64,000 nt of DNA from Epiperipatus broadwayi (Eukaryota > Onychophora > Udeonychophora > Euonychophora > Peripatidae): the NCBI GenBank assembly GCA_028023455.1, contig JAQFVV010012536.1:1694001-1758000 (forward strand). The letters are read 5' to 3'. The notes below the pieces were generated by a model. The model saw only the letters and a list, made by a program, of their open reading frames with translations. It did not search any database and was not told where the DNA came from. Positions within the stretch are counted from its first letter, which is position 1. Each line of letters starts with the position of its first letter. A program made the translations under genes and the position numbers. Of the stretch, positions 31,996 to 44,063 are shown piece after piece.

Positions 31996-32091
31996 AAGCA
32001 TTGACCAGGAAGCGAACCTGGATCAGCTGCTTGGAAGGCAGCTATGCTAACCACTAGGCCACCAATGCTTGACAAAACACCATTAATAGTT
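31948..32091 (-). mobile_element. tRNA-Gly-like SINE with 16-bp target duplication
   Basis: The perfect direct repeat AACACCATTAATAGTT flanks the insertion at 31948-31963 and 32076-32091. Between them, on the minus strand, is a tRNA-Gly(UCC)-like head (GGTGGCCTAGTGGTTAGC, anticodon loop CTTCCAA, B-box GGTTCGCTTCC). The ending is CAATGCTTTGATATATA, where the 3' tail is (TA)n (31964-31993 on plus). The duplication and tail show retrotransposition, so this is a SINE and not a tRNA gene. Confidence 0.9.
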
Positions 32092-32522
32092 GACAATGAA
32101 ATCAAGGGATTATCGACTGATTTTCTTTATTTTCACTGGTATTGTTATTATTGTCATTATTTATTAAAATTCAACATTCTTGGTTACTTGAAAAGGTTTT
32201 AGCAGCATTTGCATAAATAATGATTCAACACATTTTTTATAGGAATGGCCATATTATGTGATTGGGTTTCCCCTCACCCCTCAATCTAAATATTAGTTTA
32301 TTAATATTTATATCTAACGTCTTTATATATTTTTGTTATACAAAAAAGGGGGAGAGGGATTTGTTAATGAATAATTAGATTGAAATTTAATTTTACATCT
32401 GCCAGCCATGTGACATGAACTCCACATACTTTGCCTTCTACTTGTGGCTATAATTATTATTAATATTTTAATTCTAGAAAAAAAAAATTGTTGACCTATT
32501 TTTCTACAATAATTCGTAATGA
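32092..32522. other. Intergenic DNA, no gene seen
   Basis: Nothing recognised. Confidence 0.45.
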
Positions 32523-33300
32523 TTTAGAAAATTTTAAAAGATTTAACAACAGAACAGGTTTGAATTTGTGATAAAAAACATTTATTTAAAGCTGAGCACA
32601 TTCAATACTGAATAGTAATATGAGTAAAAGAAACTGAAATCTAAATTTAGAGTCACTTTTGACTGTTAAAAAATATTTTATCATTAAATTGAATTTTTAG
32701 AAGTAGATTTACATACTAATGACAAAACTGGAAGTTACAATTGCTATTTTTAGAAAGAGGGATGCTTGAGTCCTTTTTATTGATGGCGTTATCATCTTTA
32801 GCTATTGGCCATGCCTCCTTCATCCTACTCTTTCTATCATCTCTCTTGAAACAAGCACTTTCAGCTAAAGAGAGATCAAAGTTGTGACCTAGCTGCAACT
32901 CATAATCCAAGAAATTGGAAGAGTATGCATTGCTTTTATTGGCCTGGTTATATAGATTATTGTGCTGGACAAGTCTTGTAAATAAGTTAGCTCAGGTTTT
33001 TACCATAGTAAGACTTTGAGCAATTAAGATCTTTGTAATTAATTTTGTACACAATTTGTTATGAAGCCTCTTTTTGAATTATTTAATAAGTTATTTAAAG
33101 ATGGAGGTGAGTGAAAATTGATATTGTATTTATTGGTACAAAATATTTTTTAATTTATATGTGACTTTCTAAATGTAAGGTAGACTAGACCATTTTTATT
33201 ATTAAGTTGAATGTTTATAGGGGGCAAGATTTTGTTATAAAAATTTCTTTATCAAAAATTCAAACCTGTTCTGTTGTTAAATATTTTAACATTTTCTAAA
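32523..33300. repeat. 53-bp inverted repeats bracketing a Penelope remnant
   Basis: 32523-32575 and 33248-33300 are reverse complements over about 53 bp with few mismatches; both contain GATTTAACAACAGAACAGGT or its complement. The 670 bp between them hold Penelope endonuclease remnant 2. The arrangement could be an inverted terminal-repeat fragment of the element or a separate flanking repeat. Confidence 0.75.
32716..33060 (-). mobile_element. Penelope-like element, GIY-YIG endonuclease remnant 2
   Basis: Minus strand: VYKINYKDLNCSKSYYGKT, a stop, then ANLFTRLVQHNNLYNQA, then GHNFDLSLAESACFKRDDRK, then MKEAWPIAKDDNAINKKDSS and IPLS. SYYGKT..NLFTRLVQH corresponds to the YIG and Arg-helix part of the GIY-YIG fold. 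The MKEAWPIA...INKKDSSIPLS end is the usual Penelope C-terminal motif. It aligns with remnant 4 (53690-53990: YVGVQ...KANLRTRMMQH). One in-frame stop; the RT is not seen. A different subfamily from remnant 1. Confidence 0.8.
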
Positions 33301-34361
33301 TTATTATTATTTTAATAATTAATTGGAATGACTCTGGTTTACCACATCAAAAGTTTACTGTAACTGTTAATATTTTGTCGAATAATTATTTTGTTTAATG
33401 TGTTGACATACATATGTTTTATTATTTACAGTTTGAATACAGTGATTATTATATAAGTAGAGTACATGTCTTATTGAAAATATGAATATGAAAAAGTGAC
33501 TGGTTCTCATCCAAACTGCTTGTAGGGTCATCTCTAAATCAATGCACATGTTTGTGTGTGGGTCACAAGTTATGGCATGGAATATGATAGTATGTTCCAT
33601 ATCTTAATCTACAGTGAGACAATTTGATATTAGATTTTGCTTTTAAATTGAGTAAAACGCTACTGAAATGTTTGAAATAAATCAAGTTATGCTTATCAAT
33701 AAAGCAGTATATCATGAAAATATTTCAAATGGTTTGCAAGATTTTATGATGTCCAGAATAACATTGAAGACAATCAAAGACCATGTGTGACATAGTGGCA
33801 TATTTCATGTTATAATTCTTTTTCCAGATATGATAGCGCATTAAAATCAATATGGTGAGTAGCTAAACTATGTTGCTACACAACATACATTGATTCAGAG
33901 GTGACTAGGGAGGCAGCTTGGATAGAAAACCAAGCTCCTTTTCACTGGGACATTTGTGTGTGTAGTACAGAATCACTTTCACAAGCACTTATTACAAGCT
34001 TAAGATTTTAGATTTTGACCATTAGTTAACTATATAACACCTTTTAATTTATGTATAATACAAAAGTAAATTAATTTAATTTTGAGAGGCAAGCTTAAAC
34101 AAATTAGAGAAAAAGTTATAATTAACATAAAATATATTTTAAATAATTTTTAAGCAGAAGGTAATCTACCCCTACACATGCAGCTGTACTGTTATATTAA
34201 ACCAATGTTGTTTTATTGAATGTGAGGAAACTCTTGATCCAAGTCGCATGATAGAGACTTTGAAAAGATAATAGTGCATCTTTTCTTTATATGTAAATGC
34301 AATTATATAGAGCAATATTAAGTATCTTGTATTGCATTTTCATACCAAGATAAGATTCTAT
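33301..34361. other. Intergenic DNA, no gene seen
   Basis: Nothing recognised on either strand. Confidence 0.45.
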
Positions 34362-34855
34362 TTATGTACTAGACTATTTCCATCATCTAATATTATTTTT
34401 CCCTCTTCTTCAGGTATTGCTGGCCTGACCAGTGATAGTACTAGCATGGGGGTTGAATCTGGACCCTTAGATTCTTGAGTATTGAATTAAGGTAACACTA
34501 ACCAATTGAGCCATACTGTTTTAAGGTAACCCTCTAACCAACTGAGCCATCCTGCAGGCAGGATGTTAGAGCTTTACCTTAAAATTTAATACTCAAGAAT
34601 CTAAGTGCCCAGGTTCGAATCCCATGCCAGTACTGTCACTGATCAGACCAGCAACACCTTAAGAAGAGGGGAAAATAATACCTCTTGAAACATTGTGCAT
34701 ATATTAACCTGTTTGATGTGCTATTACTAATAGTTGAATGTATTTGGAATATTTAAAAAAGATTAAATTTTTCTAAAAACATTCAATACTCATATTAGAT
34801 TATGGAAATAGTCCAATATACAACTAAAACATCATCATAACAAACCTTCAGGAAA
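34362..34855. mobile_element. Inverted pair of the P tRNA-like repeat (P2/P3)
   Basis: The plus-strand copy (about 34553-34855) has AATACTCAAGAATCTAAGTG, the B-box GGTTCGAATCCCATGCC, CACTGATCAGACCAGCAAC, GAAGAGGGGAAAATAATACC and a tail ending ACCTTCAGGAAAACAT. The minus-strand copy (34362-34515) lacks much of the tail. A second partial head (34518-34556) lies at the junction. Same family as P1 at 30986-31296. Confidence 0.8.
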
Positions 34856-34979
34856 ACATAAAAATAAAATGGCTGCTCTTGTCTTTTCAAGAACTCTATC
34901 ATGTTAAATACATATAAAACTAATCATTGATTTAATATAACAGTACAGCGCTTATGTAAGGGTTGATTATTTTTTGTTT

Positions 34980-35113
34980 AAAATTACAGTTTGAAGTCAA
35001 GAGTTGGTGGCCGAGTGGTTAGCATAACTGCCTTACAACCAGTTGTCCCGGGTTTGCGGGTTCGCTTCCCGGCCGATGCTTCCTTGACACATAAAAAAAA
35101 AAAATTACAGTTT
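34980..35113 (+). mobile_element. tRNA-like short SINE with 13-bp target duplication
   Basis: AAAATTACAGTTT flanks it at 34980-34992 and 35101-35113. The body has GGTGGCCGAGTGGTTAGC, anticodon-loop-like CTTACAA (TAC), a longer variable region and GGGTTCGCTTCCC, then GATGCTTCCTTGACACAT and a poly(A) tail. Duplication plus poly(A) supports LINE-mediated insertion. The GTTCGC T-loop change is shared with the copies at 20694 and 31964. Confidence 0.88.
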
Positions 35114-36476
35114 AAAACTGCACTAGTAAATATCTTGACCAAATAAATAATTTTTAAGTAATTAAATTTGGTTGGCAAAAATATTAAAAAATCACTTTTA
35201 AAAACTAAGATTATTATCTTTAGGTTTAATGATTAATTATCAATTAGGAGGCGAAGGATAAATCATTTTAGCAAAAATAAAGATTAAATACTTTTTAAGT
35301 TCTCCATTTTATTGTAGTCAAATGTAATTTATAAATAACTAATAGAGAAAAAAGCCAAAGATCATTAAGCGTAGTAATAAAGGGTTTAACAGATAGGATA
35401 TTTTGAAAATTTTAATGGTTTTAATACTGAAGAGAAGTTATTAATTTTAATAACATAATAAAAATCAACATGATGACATCCATTAAGAGTTTTTATTGGC
35501 ACTATTAGTCCTATATATTTAATTAAAGTAGATATTTATCCTCTGTTAGTTTGTATGATTTATTAAAGTGTAAAAGGAAGCCATATTTAGTTAAATGAAT
35601 TTTTTCCCCTCTTTAATTCAATTTGTAAATTGCGCAATCTCCACGTTCAAAATATAAGCATTTAATTAACTCTTTTAAGCTCATGATAATTTATTATAAG
35701 TTTTATCCTCGCATTTAAGGGAATTATTTTCTTAATTATCATATGTAAGTATTAGTGTCTTTTTATATATTATCATATTCAAAACTTATTGATAATAAGT
35801 TATAAAAAATATTGATTTTTTTACGAGTGCATGCCAAAACTTCTGACTCATAATTTATTTTTCCCCAATCCTTCCAGTAAACTTTTATCTCATCTGTGTA
35901 TCTCGTATTGTGTTCTCTTACAGTTTTTTGTGATCTAGTATAAGCTTTCATTTGTCAACCTATTCTCATCTTTCTAGTATCATACCCACCTTCAGCTCTT
36001 TAATTTTTTTAATATTATTGATACATATTTGTTTTACCATCTATATATATATATATTGCTTTTGTTCTTTTCTTGTTAATCATAAAATACATCTCTTTAT
36101 TCTTTGTCGTGTGATATACAATCTTTACACTGTTCTCCAAATAAATGCCGATGATTAACATCCATAAGAAGAATATATATATATTACAAGTCCTATCTTT
36201 TTATAGACAATTTTAGAAGAATGTATTTAAAGATTATGGGCATCTATTATATTTCTTATACCAATATTTTTTTTCACATCATTTGTGATTTCTAATTCAT
36301 TTTAAATCTTTACGTCTTTTTATCGAAAACTCATTATTTACTCATTATTTACTTTAATTCCTTCTTTTTTATGTTCATGTGTTAGCTTTGGAAACATTTT
36401 CTAAAATGATATTTAACTTAATACACTGTATAGGCTAACAATCACCTTCACATATAATGTAATATATAAGAGATTC
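35114..36476. other. Intergenic DNA, no gene seen
   Basis: AT-rich, nothing recognised. Confidence 0.45.
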
Positions 36477-36479
36477 GAA

Positions 36480-36735
36480 CTGTGGATTGGAGTAGTTTGA
36501 AGCCTGTCCATTAAAGTATGAAGATTGGCTATTTTAATATAAAGCTGGGCACTGATTGTATATATGTGTGGAGATGGTAATCTGGATCAGCTGATGAGTG
36601 CTGATTTAGCATGAAATACGTATATTGGTGATTATTTATCTTTTCAACATGAGTGTGATCAGGTGGTTCAGCAATATGAGATGGCATGGAGAGTTGAGGG
36701 TTGTGTGAAAGTCTAAGTTCGAATTCCTTATATTT
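36480..36735 (+). mobile_element. Hammerhead-repeat copy E, single plus-strand copy
   Basis: In order: GGATTGGAGTAGTTTGAAG, GCCTGTCCATTAAAGTATGA, TTTTAATATAAAGCTGGGCA, the ribozyme (36578-36634), TTATTTATCTTTTCAACATG, and an ending with the B-box-like AAGTTCGAATTCC (36716-36727). This is the cleanest copy and defines the unit: an upstream block, the ribozyme, and a downstream tRNA-promoter-like block. Confidence 0.8.
36578..36634 (+). ncRNA. Type I hammerhead ribozyme, core intact
   Basis: Outer stem I TAATC (36578-36582) pairs with GATTA (36630-36634). Internal loop TGGA faces one T. Inner stem I TCAG (36587-36590) pairs with TTGG through two wobbles. Core is CTGATGAG (36591-36598) and GAAA (36613-36616). 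Stem II is G-TGC with GCA-T around a 7-nt loop. Stem III ATACGTAT is a palindrome, with A36624 as the cleavage nucleotide. All conserved residues are present. Cleavage is inferred. Confidence 0.75.
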
Positions 36736-36810
36736 TACATATATATGTGCAGATGTGTGTAGGCCTGTACAGTGTATTAAGTTACAACATCTGAACATAA
36801 AATGAAAACT

Positions 36811-37006
36811 TTGTTTAATATTTATAAATAAATAACTCAGATTATATGTAACTGAAAAGAAAGTAACTATATATAACAACCAATGGTGAAACGAGAGAGG
36901 TATCATCTGTCATTTAAAGAGTTTATTTATGTATATAACTGTCCAGAAGATTCAGTTACTTCTTGTTCAGTAACATATAATCTGAGTTATTTCTTTATAA
37001 TAAATA
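36811..37006. repeat. Imperfect inverted repeat
   Basis: AATAACTCAGATTATATGTA at about 36829 and its complement near 36973-36992 form arms of about 45 bp. They enclose an ~87-bp spacer. No coding capacity. Confidence 0.7.
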
Positions 37007-37092
37007 CTTACATGGGTAATATACACTGTAGAAAAGCATGGATATGATCTCATTTCTATTCTTTATTATCATAATAGTCCATGGAAATATTT

Positions 37093-37095
<3 letters not shown>

Positions 37096-37164
<69 letters not shown>
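37096..37164. repeat. (TC)n-(TA)n compound microsatellite
   Basis: About 29 bp of TC repeats directly followed by about 40 bp of TA repeats. Confidence 0.95.
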
Positions 37165-37166
<2 letters not shown>

Positions 37167-37739
37167 ATTCATTTCGAACTTGAATTAGTTTGTATTAAAA
37201 AAATTGAATGGTTAAGAGTTTAATAAAGACAGCATAATCAAAGACTAATAGATTGATTAGTAAAATTTAATATTGCTATGTGTCTATGCATTGTATTAAA
37301 TATATACATAAAATACACTGGTTTCAAAAATGGAAAGGAAATGTATCTATAAAATTTGATACTAACATATATTTTTTAATATTCCATTCATCTCAGCAAA
37401 TATGATGGTGTTAGTTTGCAAATGAATAGTAACCATGGGTGGCTAATATAACCAAGGACCTGCCAGAAAATGACCTGAAACTATGCAGTTGTATCCAGAT
37501 ATGAATATTGAAGTAGCATAGAATGCAATGTTGTCTGCTTTTAAAAAAGAAAATCATGTCAAATGGAAAGAAATGTACTCTGTCATAAGACTTACTGTAT
37601 ATCTATCTCTGGTGGGACTCATCTACATTTAATATCATCATGATATCCAAAGAGAAGAATACACATGCCATATGCTAAATATATTTTTATTAGCTATGCA
37701 AATATTTTTAGTTGTAAAATTAAACTATATCAAAGCAAT
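37165..37739. other. Intergenic DNA, no gene seen
   Basis: Nothing recognised. Confidence 0.45.
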
Positions 37740-38330
37740 TCAGATCAATGAAACCTTGCATATTATATTTGGCACTTATGGAATGGCTACCTGTAGTCAC
37801 AAGTATCTCTCCAACTAACTTCAGATGCAAGTTGGCAATTCTCAATAAATTCAACAAGCTTGATGAGCTACCAAATTATTTGACCAATCTCATTCTGACC
37901 AGTCCCCCAAACCTCCTACTAAAATCAAAGCAACTTTTCTAGCTTACTGGTAGTTCTCAGCAGTCACCCACAATGATTATTGACAGAATGTGGATCTGTG
38001 ATTTGAATCACTCCAATATAGACAATCACACACTAATATCTGACCCTACTTTCTGCATTTTTGTTTTCTCCCTTCCATAAAAACTCTAATCAAAGATTAA
38101 CAGAACCAGGACAGAACAGGATAGATGTGGTTATATGTTCCACAAGTTGGGATTTGTAGACTCTCCAAACTGTGAATGTGGAAGTCAACTATGGTACATA
38201 TTTAGTGTCCAATTTACCATGCCCCTGTTGGCCTCTTTGCTCTACATAGTGTGGAGGAGTTGGCTCTTGAATGGTTAAAAACCGTTTGTGTTGAATTTTA
38301 ATGTGTTGACACCACATGCTAAATAAATAA
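37740..38330 (+). mobile_element. Jockey-like LINE C-terminal fragment
   Basis: Frames read MEWLPVVTSISPTNFRCKL followed by AILNKF, and after frameshifts NRTRTEQDRCGYMFHKLG, then CECGS. This matches the region after the RT of many Jockey-group elements (WLPV...I.P...RR.A and the RxRTGxGRC...CxCG knuckle). The end, ACACCACATGCTAAATAAA, looks like a LINE 3' end with AATAAA. Several stops. Non-functional. Confidence 0.65.
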
Positions 38331-38682
38331 ATATCAAATAATGTAAGCATTCAATTAATACTAATATATATTGGGGAGGGAGCTCAGCCATGAAAATTTA
38401 AATTAAGTGAGTACTGAGAAAGATTGTTAGTCAAAATTTACCTCTGACTTATGGCAACAATATTAAGTATTATTCATTTTCAAAACCAGGCTGCTTCAAC
38501 AAACTAATTAGATTTTGATGAATATCATCATATTAGTGCAGTGATAACATAAGGATTCAAAGCAGAAGATTTTCAGATTGATTCCAAGTGAATAGATAAA
38601 ATAAAACTCTCAATTTGGATGGAATTATTGTACTCAGTTCATTAATTTGATGTTTGGATGTTACATGCTTTTCTTAGAAACA

Positions 38683-38769
<87 letters not shown>

Positions 38770-38789
38770 GATGATGATGATGATGATGA
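38683..38789. repeat. (TTA)n-(GAT)n array at a minus-strand LINE 3' end
   Basis: About 29 TTA units followed by about 6 GAT units. The next bases on the minus strand carry AATAAAG, so this is the tail of the fragment at 38790-39300. Confidence 0.9.
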
Positions 38790-39300
38790 CGTTTCAAAAA
38801 AAAACTTTATTGATGACCATAGGGTTACATTTACTATAAGACACTCTGTATACATATATTTACATTGCTAGTGATTTAGACCAAGTTTAAGTTTGTATCT
38901 GTGATGAACAAAAAAAATGAAATTAGGATGGAAAGATATTTAAAAACATTGTTAAGGGAGTTGCAAATACATATGTATACATTACATTTGTGAGTGCTGC
39001 TTGCTGTAATCAGAGTTAGTCTTGGGTTATCATTGTTCAATTTGCAAACTTCAACTTGTATATCTATTGCAGTGCTGGATTTAGTTTGCTTTCCAGTGTT
39101 TGAGTTCTGATTTTGTTGTTACTGTCCTTTATATTAATAGTATGCAATCAAAGACAACATTCTCTTATTTTTATTTGTAGATACATGCTACATCTTTTTT
39201 AAAAAAAAATTGGTTGATGGCATAGATTATTGGTTATTGGGAGCCATCTTAGAGGTTTGATTGTTTTGTTATCAGTGACCAGATTTCTGCATAGATGTCT
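38790..39300 (-). mobile_element. Probable LINE 3' UTR, minus strand
   Basis: The minus strand ends CATCAATAAAG, then a T-run, GAAACGTCATCATCATC and a (TAA)n tract: a poly(A)-signal-like motif about 20 bp before a triplet tail, as in the minus-strand LINE at 9518. No convincing coding frame, so the family is not known. The other side abuts a (CTT)n tract. Confidence 0.5.
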
Positions 39301-39307
39301 GGATGTG

Positions 39308-39580
<273 letters not shown>

Positions 39581-40406
39581 CTTTTTCTTCTTCTACTTCT
39601 TCTTACTATTAAAACTCATATATTTACATTTTTGACAACTTGATTAGTTTAGATTAATAATGATAGTGGTGGATTCGAATATTAGATGTTCCTTGAATGA
39701 TTGTAACTAAACACAAAATCCCAGTTTGATCCATAACTATGAAGCTGTTTTTTAGTCATTTTCATTGGTGCTCCAGAGTCACATGATGTCCTGAAAAACT
39801 GTCCATACATTTTATATTATTAAGAATGCTATTATAGTTAATCAGAAAGAAATATTGACAAAAAAAGATAAAATTAAGCTCAAATATAGAAATACAATGT
39901 TCAAATCAATTTCTTTTTTTTTTTAAGTAAATAATTAAATTTTTTAAAACATTTACATTTATGACAGAGGGTGGGAATGAGTTTGCACATGCATGCACAT
40001 GTGATTGGAATTATTGCACTTAACATTTAATTTAGAAATCTCATTAACATTTTCAAATATTATCTTGACATTATCATTGTGATTATAAGTAAAAGGCATT
40101 TGATTGTTTTTTTATGTAAATTTTTACCTTTTAATATTTCTTATCTTCGCACAATATAAAATAAAATTGTATTTAAAATGTGTTTTAATTTATAAAGATA
40201 TCAAAACACATATATGTACAAATTCTATAGAACACAAACGAATAAAAAAACTAATTCAACATATATTCATCGTTCAGAATTGAAGTGCTGTAAGTATTGT
40301 CATTGCATAAGGAGTAATATTGCTATAAAATTGAGATGTTAAGAGGATAACAAGCAGGTGCAAATTATCATTGATGGTGATCAAGAATGATCAATAGAAT
40401 ATAATA
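39581..40406. other. Intergenic DNA, no gene seen
   Basis: Nothing recognised. Confidence 0.45.
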
Positions 40407-40531
40407 TTAATATCATTTGTGTTCTTTATTACTTTTTACAATGCATTTTACAATCCTCTGTGATAGTTTCAATTGCCCTAGCAATCTTCTTCAGCATTGC
40501 AAAAAGTAATAAAGAACATAAATGATATTAA
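40407..40531. repeat. Short foldback, 125 bp
   Basis: Arms 40407-40444 and 40494-40531 are reverse complements (TTCTTTATTACTTTTT against AAAAAGTAATAAAGAA) around a 49-bp loop. The loop also contains a partial CTCTGTGATAG segment. Family unknown. Confidence 0.8.
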
Positions 40532-40675
40532 CAGTATATGGGTTTGGCAAAGCAATAAGAAAGATAAAGTTATAATAAAGATGATCAATAGAGCATGATG
40601 CTATAGTAATCTATTGTATAATTATTCTAATTTTTGTTATAGGTATAACTTCTTACTTGTAAAAAATTATACCAA

Positions 40676-40775
40676 AAAAGTTTGGTGGTCGAGTGGTCAG
40701 CACAGCTGCCTTACAAGCAGCTGTCCTGGGTTAGCGGGTTCACTTCCCAGCTGATGCTATGACTGAATAAATATA
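40676..40775 (+). mobile_element. tRNA-like short SINE
   Basis: TTTGGTGGTCGAGTGGTCAG, anticodon loop CTTACAA, the variable stretch TCCTGGGTTAGCGGGTTCAC and TTCCCAG, followed by CTGATGCTATGACTG. Same subfamily as 34993-35100 and 14868-14983 by the expanded variable region. No clear target duplication. Confidence 0.7.
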
Positions 40776-43700
40776 TTGATCTTTTTATCTTTAATTCTTT
40801 GTAGGTACAGTTTTTCTGAGTTGAAATTACAATTCGGGGGAATGAGCACGGGGTTAATTTATTTACTTGAAAATGAAGCAAAATATTTATTTTAGTTACT
40901 GCTAGAGTTTCTATGATTTGGACAGATCTCTGACTATTACTTTTATAACAGAATTAAGTTAATTCACATTTTATATCGGTCAATTATTAATGTTTACGTA
41001 CCACAGAATCATCTTATTTTTAAATTGTAATCCTTTATTTGTTGTGTATTATAAAAAGAGATTAATATTCTCTTATATTTATATTTTTAACGTCATATTA
41101 TAGGACATTTGCCATAATGAGATCTATGCATTTATGTAGAAATATGTGAATGGACTAAAAATTAAAAAAACACATTAGGACGATTATCTAAATTTAAAGA
41201 ATATTATCAGTATTAATATAGAAAGTAATTGGTAATAATCAAATTGATTATAATTCAAACATATAAGTAGAACATACACATGTGTAGAAATGATTTAGAT
41301 TTTATTACATATCTGAATATTGTCAAAGCATATTCAGAATTTTTCAGACGTCCAGTTCACACAGAATTCAACTAACCGTTGATCAGTAAATTGGTATCTA
41401 GACATATTTAACTGATTGACACATTTATCAATCTAATCAAAAATAGTCGAATATACAAAACCCTTATTATTAAAAAAACTTGTTTGTATAGTGGAAATTT
41501 GTCATTTATTAAAAAAAGTTAATATTTCTATACCGTGAAGCCTTTTACTAAAATTAGTCTACACTTTGCTATGAGATATTTATATAGAATATCATTATAA
41601 TTATTGCTATGGTAGTTTGTAGCTGTTACTTTAAAAAAATCTATAATAGGAATATAATATTTAATAGCATTATATAAAAATCATTATTTGGATAATGGAC
41701 ACAGTTTTTTTGATAGGTTTTAAGATATCTTATTTAAATATATTAAAAACAAACAAACTATTTAATTAGTTTCTTAATAATGTTACTATTTTAAGAAAAA
41801 TTATTAGAAGTCTTAAAATTTACGAATTTTAATCAAATTTTATTAAAGTGAATTTTAATTCAGTCAGCTTATCAAAAGCTAATTTTCCTAAACTGTTAGG
41901 CTAGACGTGATATTTTGCATGTTTTTAAATTAATCACTATCTATTGAGACTTTTCACATGCTTTATTTTTAAATATGCATATTTTATCATACATATTTCA
42001 ATATAAAATTTTAGTTTGAAAAAAATTTCATAGATAGCCAGAAAATCAAATATTCAGTAAGACAAGAAGGCTTTAGATCTATCTTGATGACTGTATCTTT
42101 TGTATTTCTGACATCTTCTGATGTCACTGATTTTTACGATATTGTTTGGAGAAAATAGTTTGAACAACCAAAATTTTTTATTTGCAAGCTTATTTTTGTA
42201 CAATAATTGTACAATAACTGTTACAAATCAAGAATATAAATTAATTAAAGATTTACTTTGAACAGAAATATTTTATTTTTAAAAATAGAACATTATATTT
42301 TGGGGTATTGCAAATTTATCTTGAAATTATTTACAAGCATAGTTTTTTACATAATCAACACAATTATAATAAAAGTGTGAAAATATTGTAATATTACAAA
42401 AAATATTAAAAAATATTTTACTATTAGAGCATAATTCACTAGACTTAAGAGAAATAAATATTTATTCATTCACATTTTAAATACAAATTATTTCATTGAT
42501 TTTTTAAAATGAAAATAAGCTTCCTAACAATGATGATATACGACAACTTTTGACTTGAATATGATCTCATTTTTTAAGATTTTCAGATATAGAGTGTGAA
42601 CATTCAGAATTTATTTTGTTTGTAAGCAAAAATATCCATAAAATGAATCAAATTTATTATTTTTTGATAAGTAATAATGGTTTAATCTTAAACTTAATGT
42701 TGCACATTTACAGCAACTGAGAACAAAAAAAACTTGTGAGAGGTTTAATGATATCACTTTCTGTTTCTTTTGTGTTATGAATGCTGGTATAGTATTTTAT
42801 GTGGGATTGGGTTTTCTTTATAGCATTATGTATGTGTTTTACATGAAAGAAAATGTCAATGTGTTTGAAATGGATTCAAGAGGCATAATCTTTGTACAAT
42901 AATAAAAAATAGAAGATACTCATTCATCAATCAGTTTTTATAACTAGCTGGGTTGGTTATGTATCAACTATCTAAAAATTGACTTAAGTTTACTCAGAAA
43001 TGTTTCTACTCCTGAACAATTTTCAGCTCTGTTTGAGAGCTGCATTTTGAGTCTTGAGCGTATGTTGCATCACATTTAAATTAGACAGTTATTATTAATA
43101 GACTTATGTTATCAATGATCAAACATAGGATTATAAAAAAATAAAAATGGGGTCTTTAGTGTTCATTTCATGATGTGGAAAACAAAAAAGGGCTCTATTA
43201 TTACATTTGTTTCTAAACCTTTTTTTAATAAATAAATAATTGAATGATGCTATTGTTTAAGAATTTATAAGAAGTTGAAGTCGCTGAAGGGTTAGAACTG
43301 GAATCCATCTCAGAACCTTACTCTTCTAAATATGACACCCTACCATTGTATTAAATCATGGATGGCACTCTTTTTAATGATAACTGAATTGTATATTAGT
43401 GTTGAAATTCTCCACCAAATGTGAAGTTTTTAATGTAATAATTCTGACAATTGATATAACATAATATTTCTAATTGAATTAAGAATATTTCCATTTGCTA
43501 ATATTTTTTTTTTCTGAGGATAAATGATTATGTATGTTTGTAATTATAATTATACTTCTCATCTTGTTTATATAGATTTAATTTTAATATAAGATTGGGT
43601 ATTGCATCGTTTTAAATAGAAGTAGAGTTACTATGTTTGATAATCTCAAATGATCTTTCCAAGCAGCTGATGATATCCAATTTTGTTGTCAGAAACATGT

Positions 43701-43945
43701 GCCTTACATAAGGTTAGTTGATTTTTCAATAAATATTGCTGTATAAGAGATTGTAAGCTTCTACAAATTTCTACAGGGGGCATAAATCAGTAATGTAATA
43801 GGTTGCATATTTAAGTGATTTTAATTTATTAATATTTACATATATAGATGAGTATTAGTTTTTTCCTAAAGATAGACAAAGATCCAATAAACAAAAAGAT
43901 AACATTTGTTCACAGACTTTAATTTCTCATTGTTTGGTGACACTC
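40776..43945. other. Gene-free AT-rich stretch, about 3.2 kb
   Basis: No gene or repeat recognised on either strand. A degenerate tRNA-like segment near 43270-43350 is too weak to call. Confidence 0.45.
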
Positions 43946-43953
43946 TATTAACA

Positions 43954-43959
<6 letters not shown>

Positions 43960-43999
<40 letters not shown>

Positions 44000-44063
44000 T
44001 ATTAAACTACCTATCTTCATATATATATATATATATATATATATGAAGATAGGTAGTTTAAAT
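43960..44063. repeat. (TA)n tracts with palindrome
   Basis: A (TA)n run ends near 43995. Then TAAACTACCTATCTTCATA and its complement TATGAAGATAGGTAGTTTA flank a second (TA)n run, giving a hairpin of about 58 bp at 44003-44061. Confidence 0.85.
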
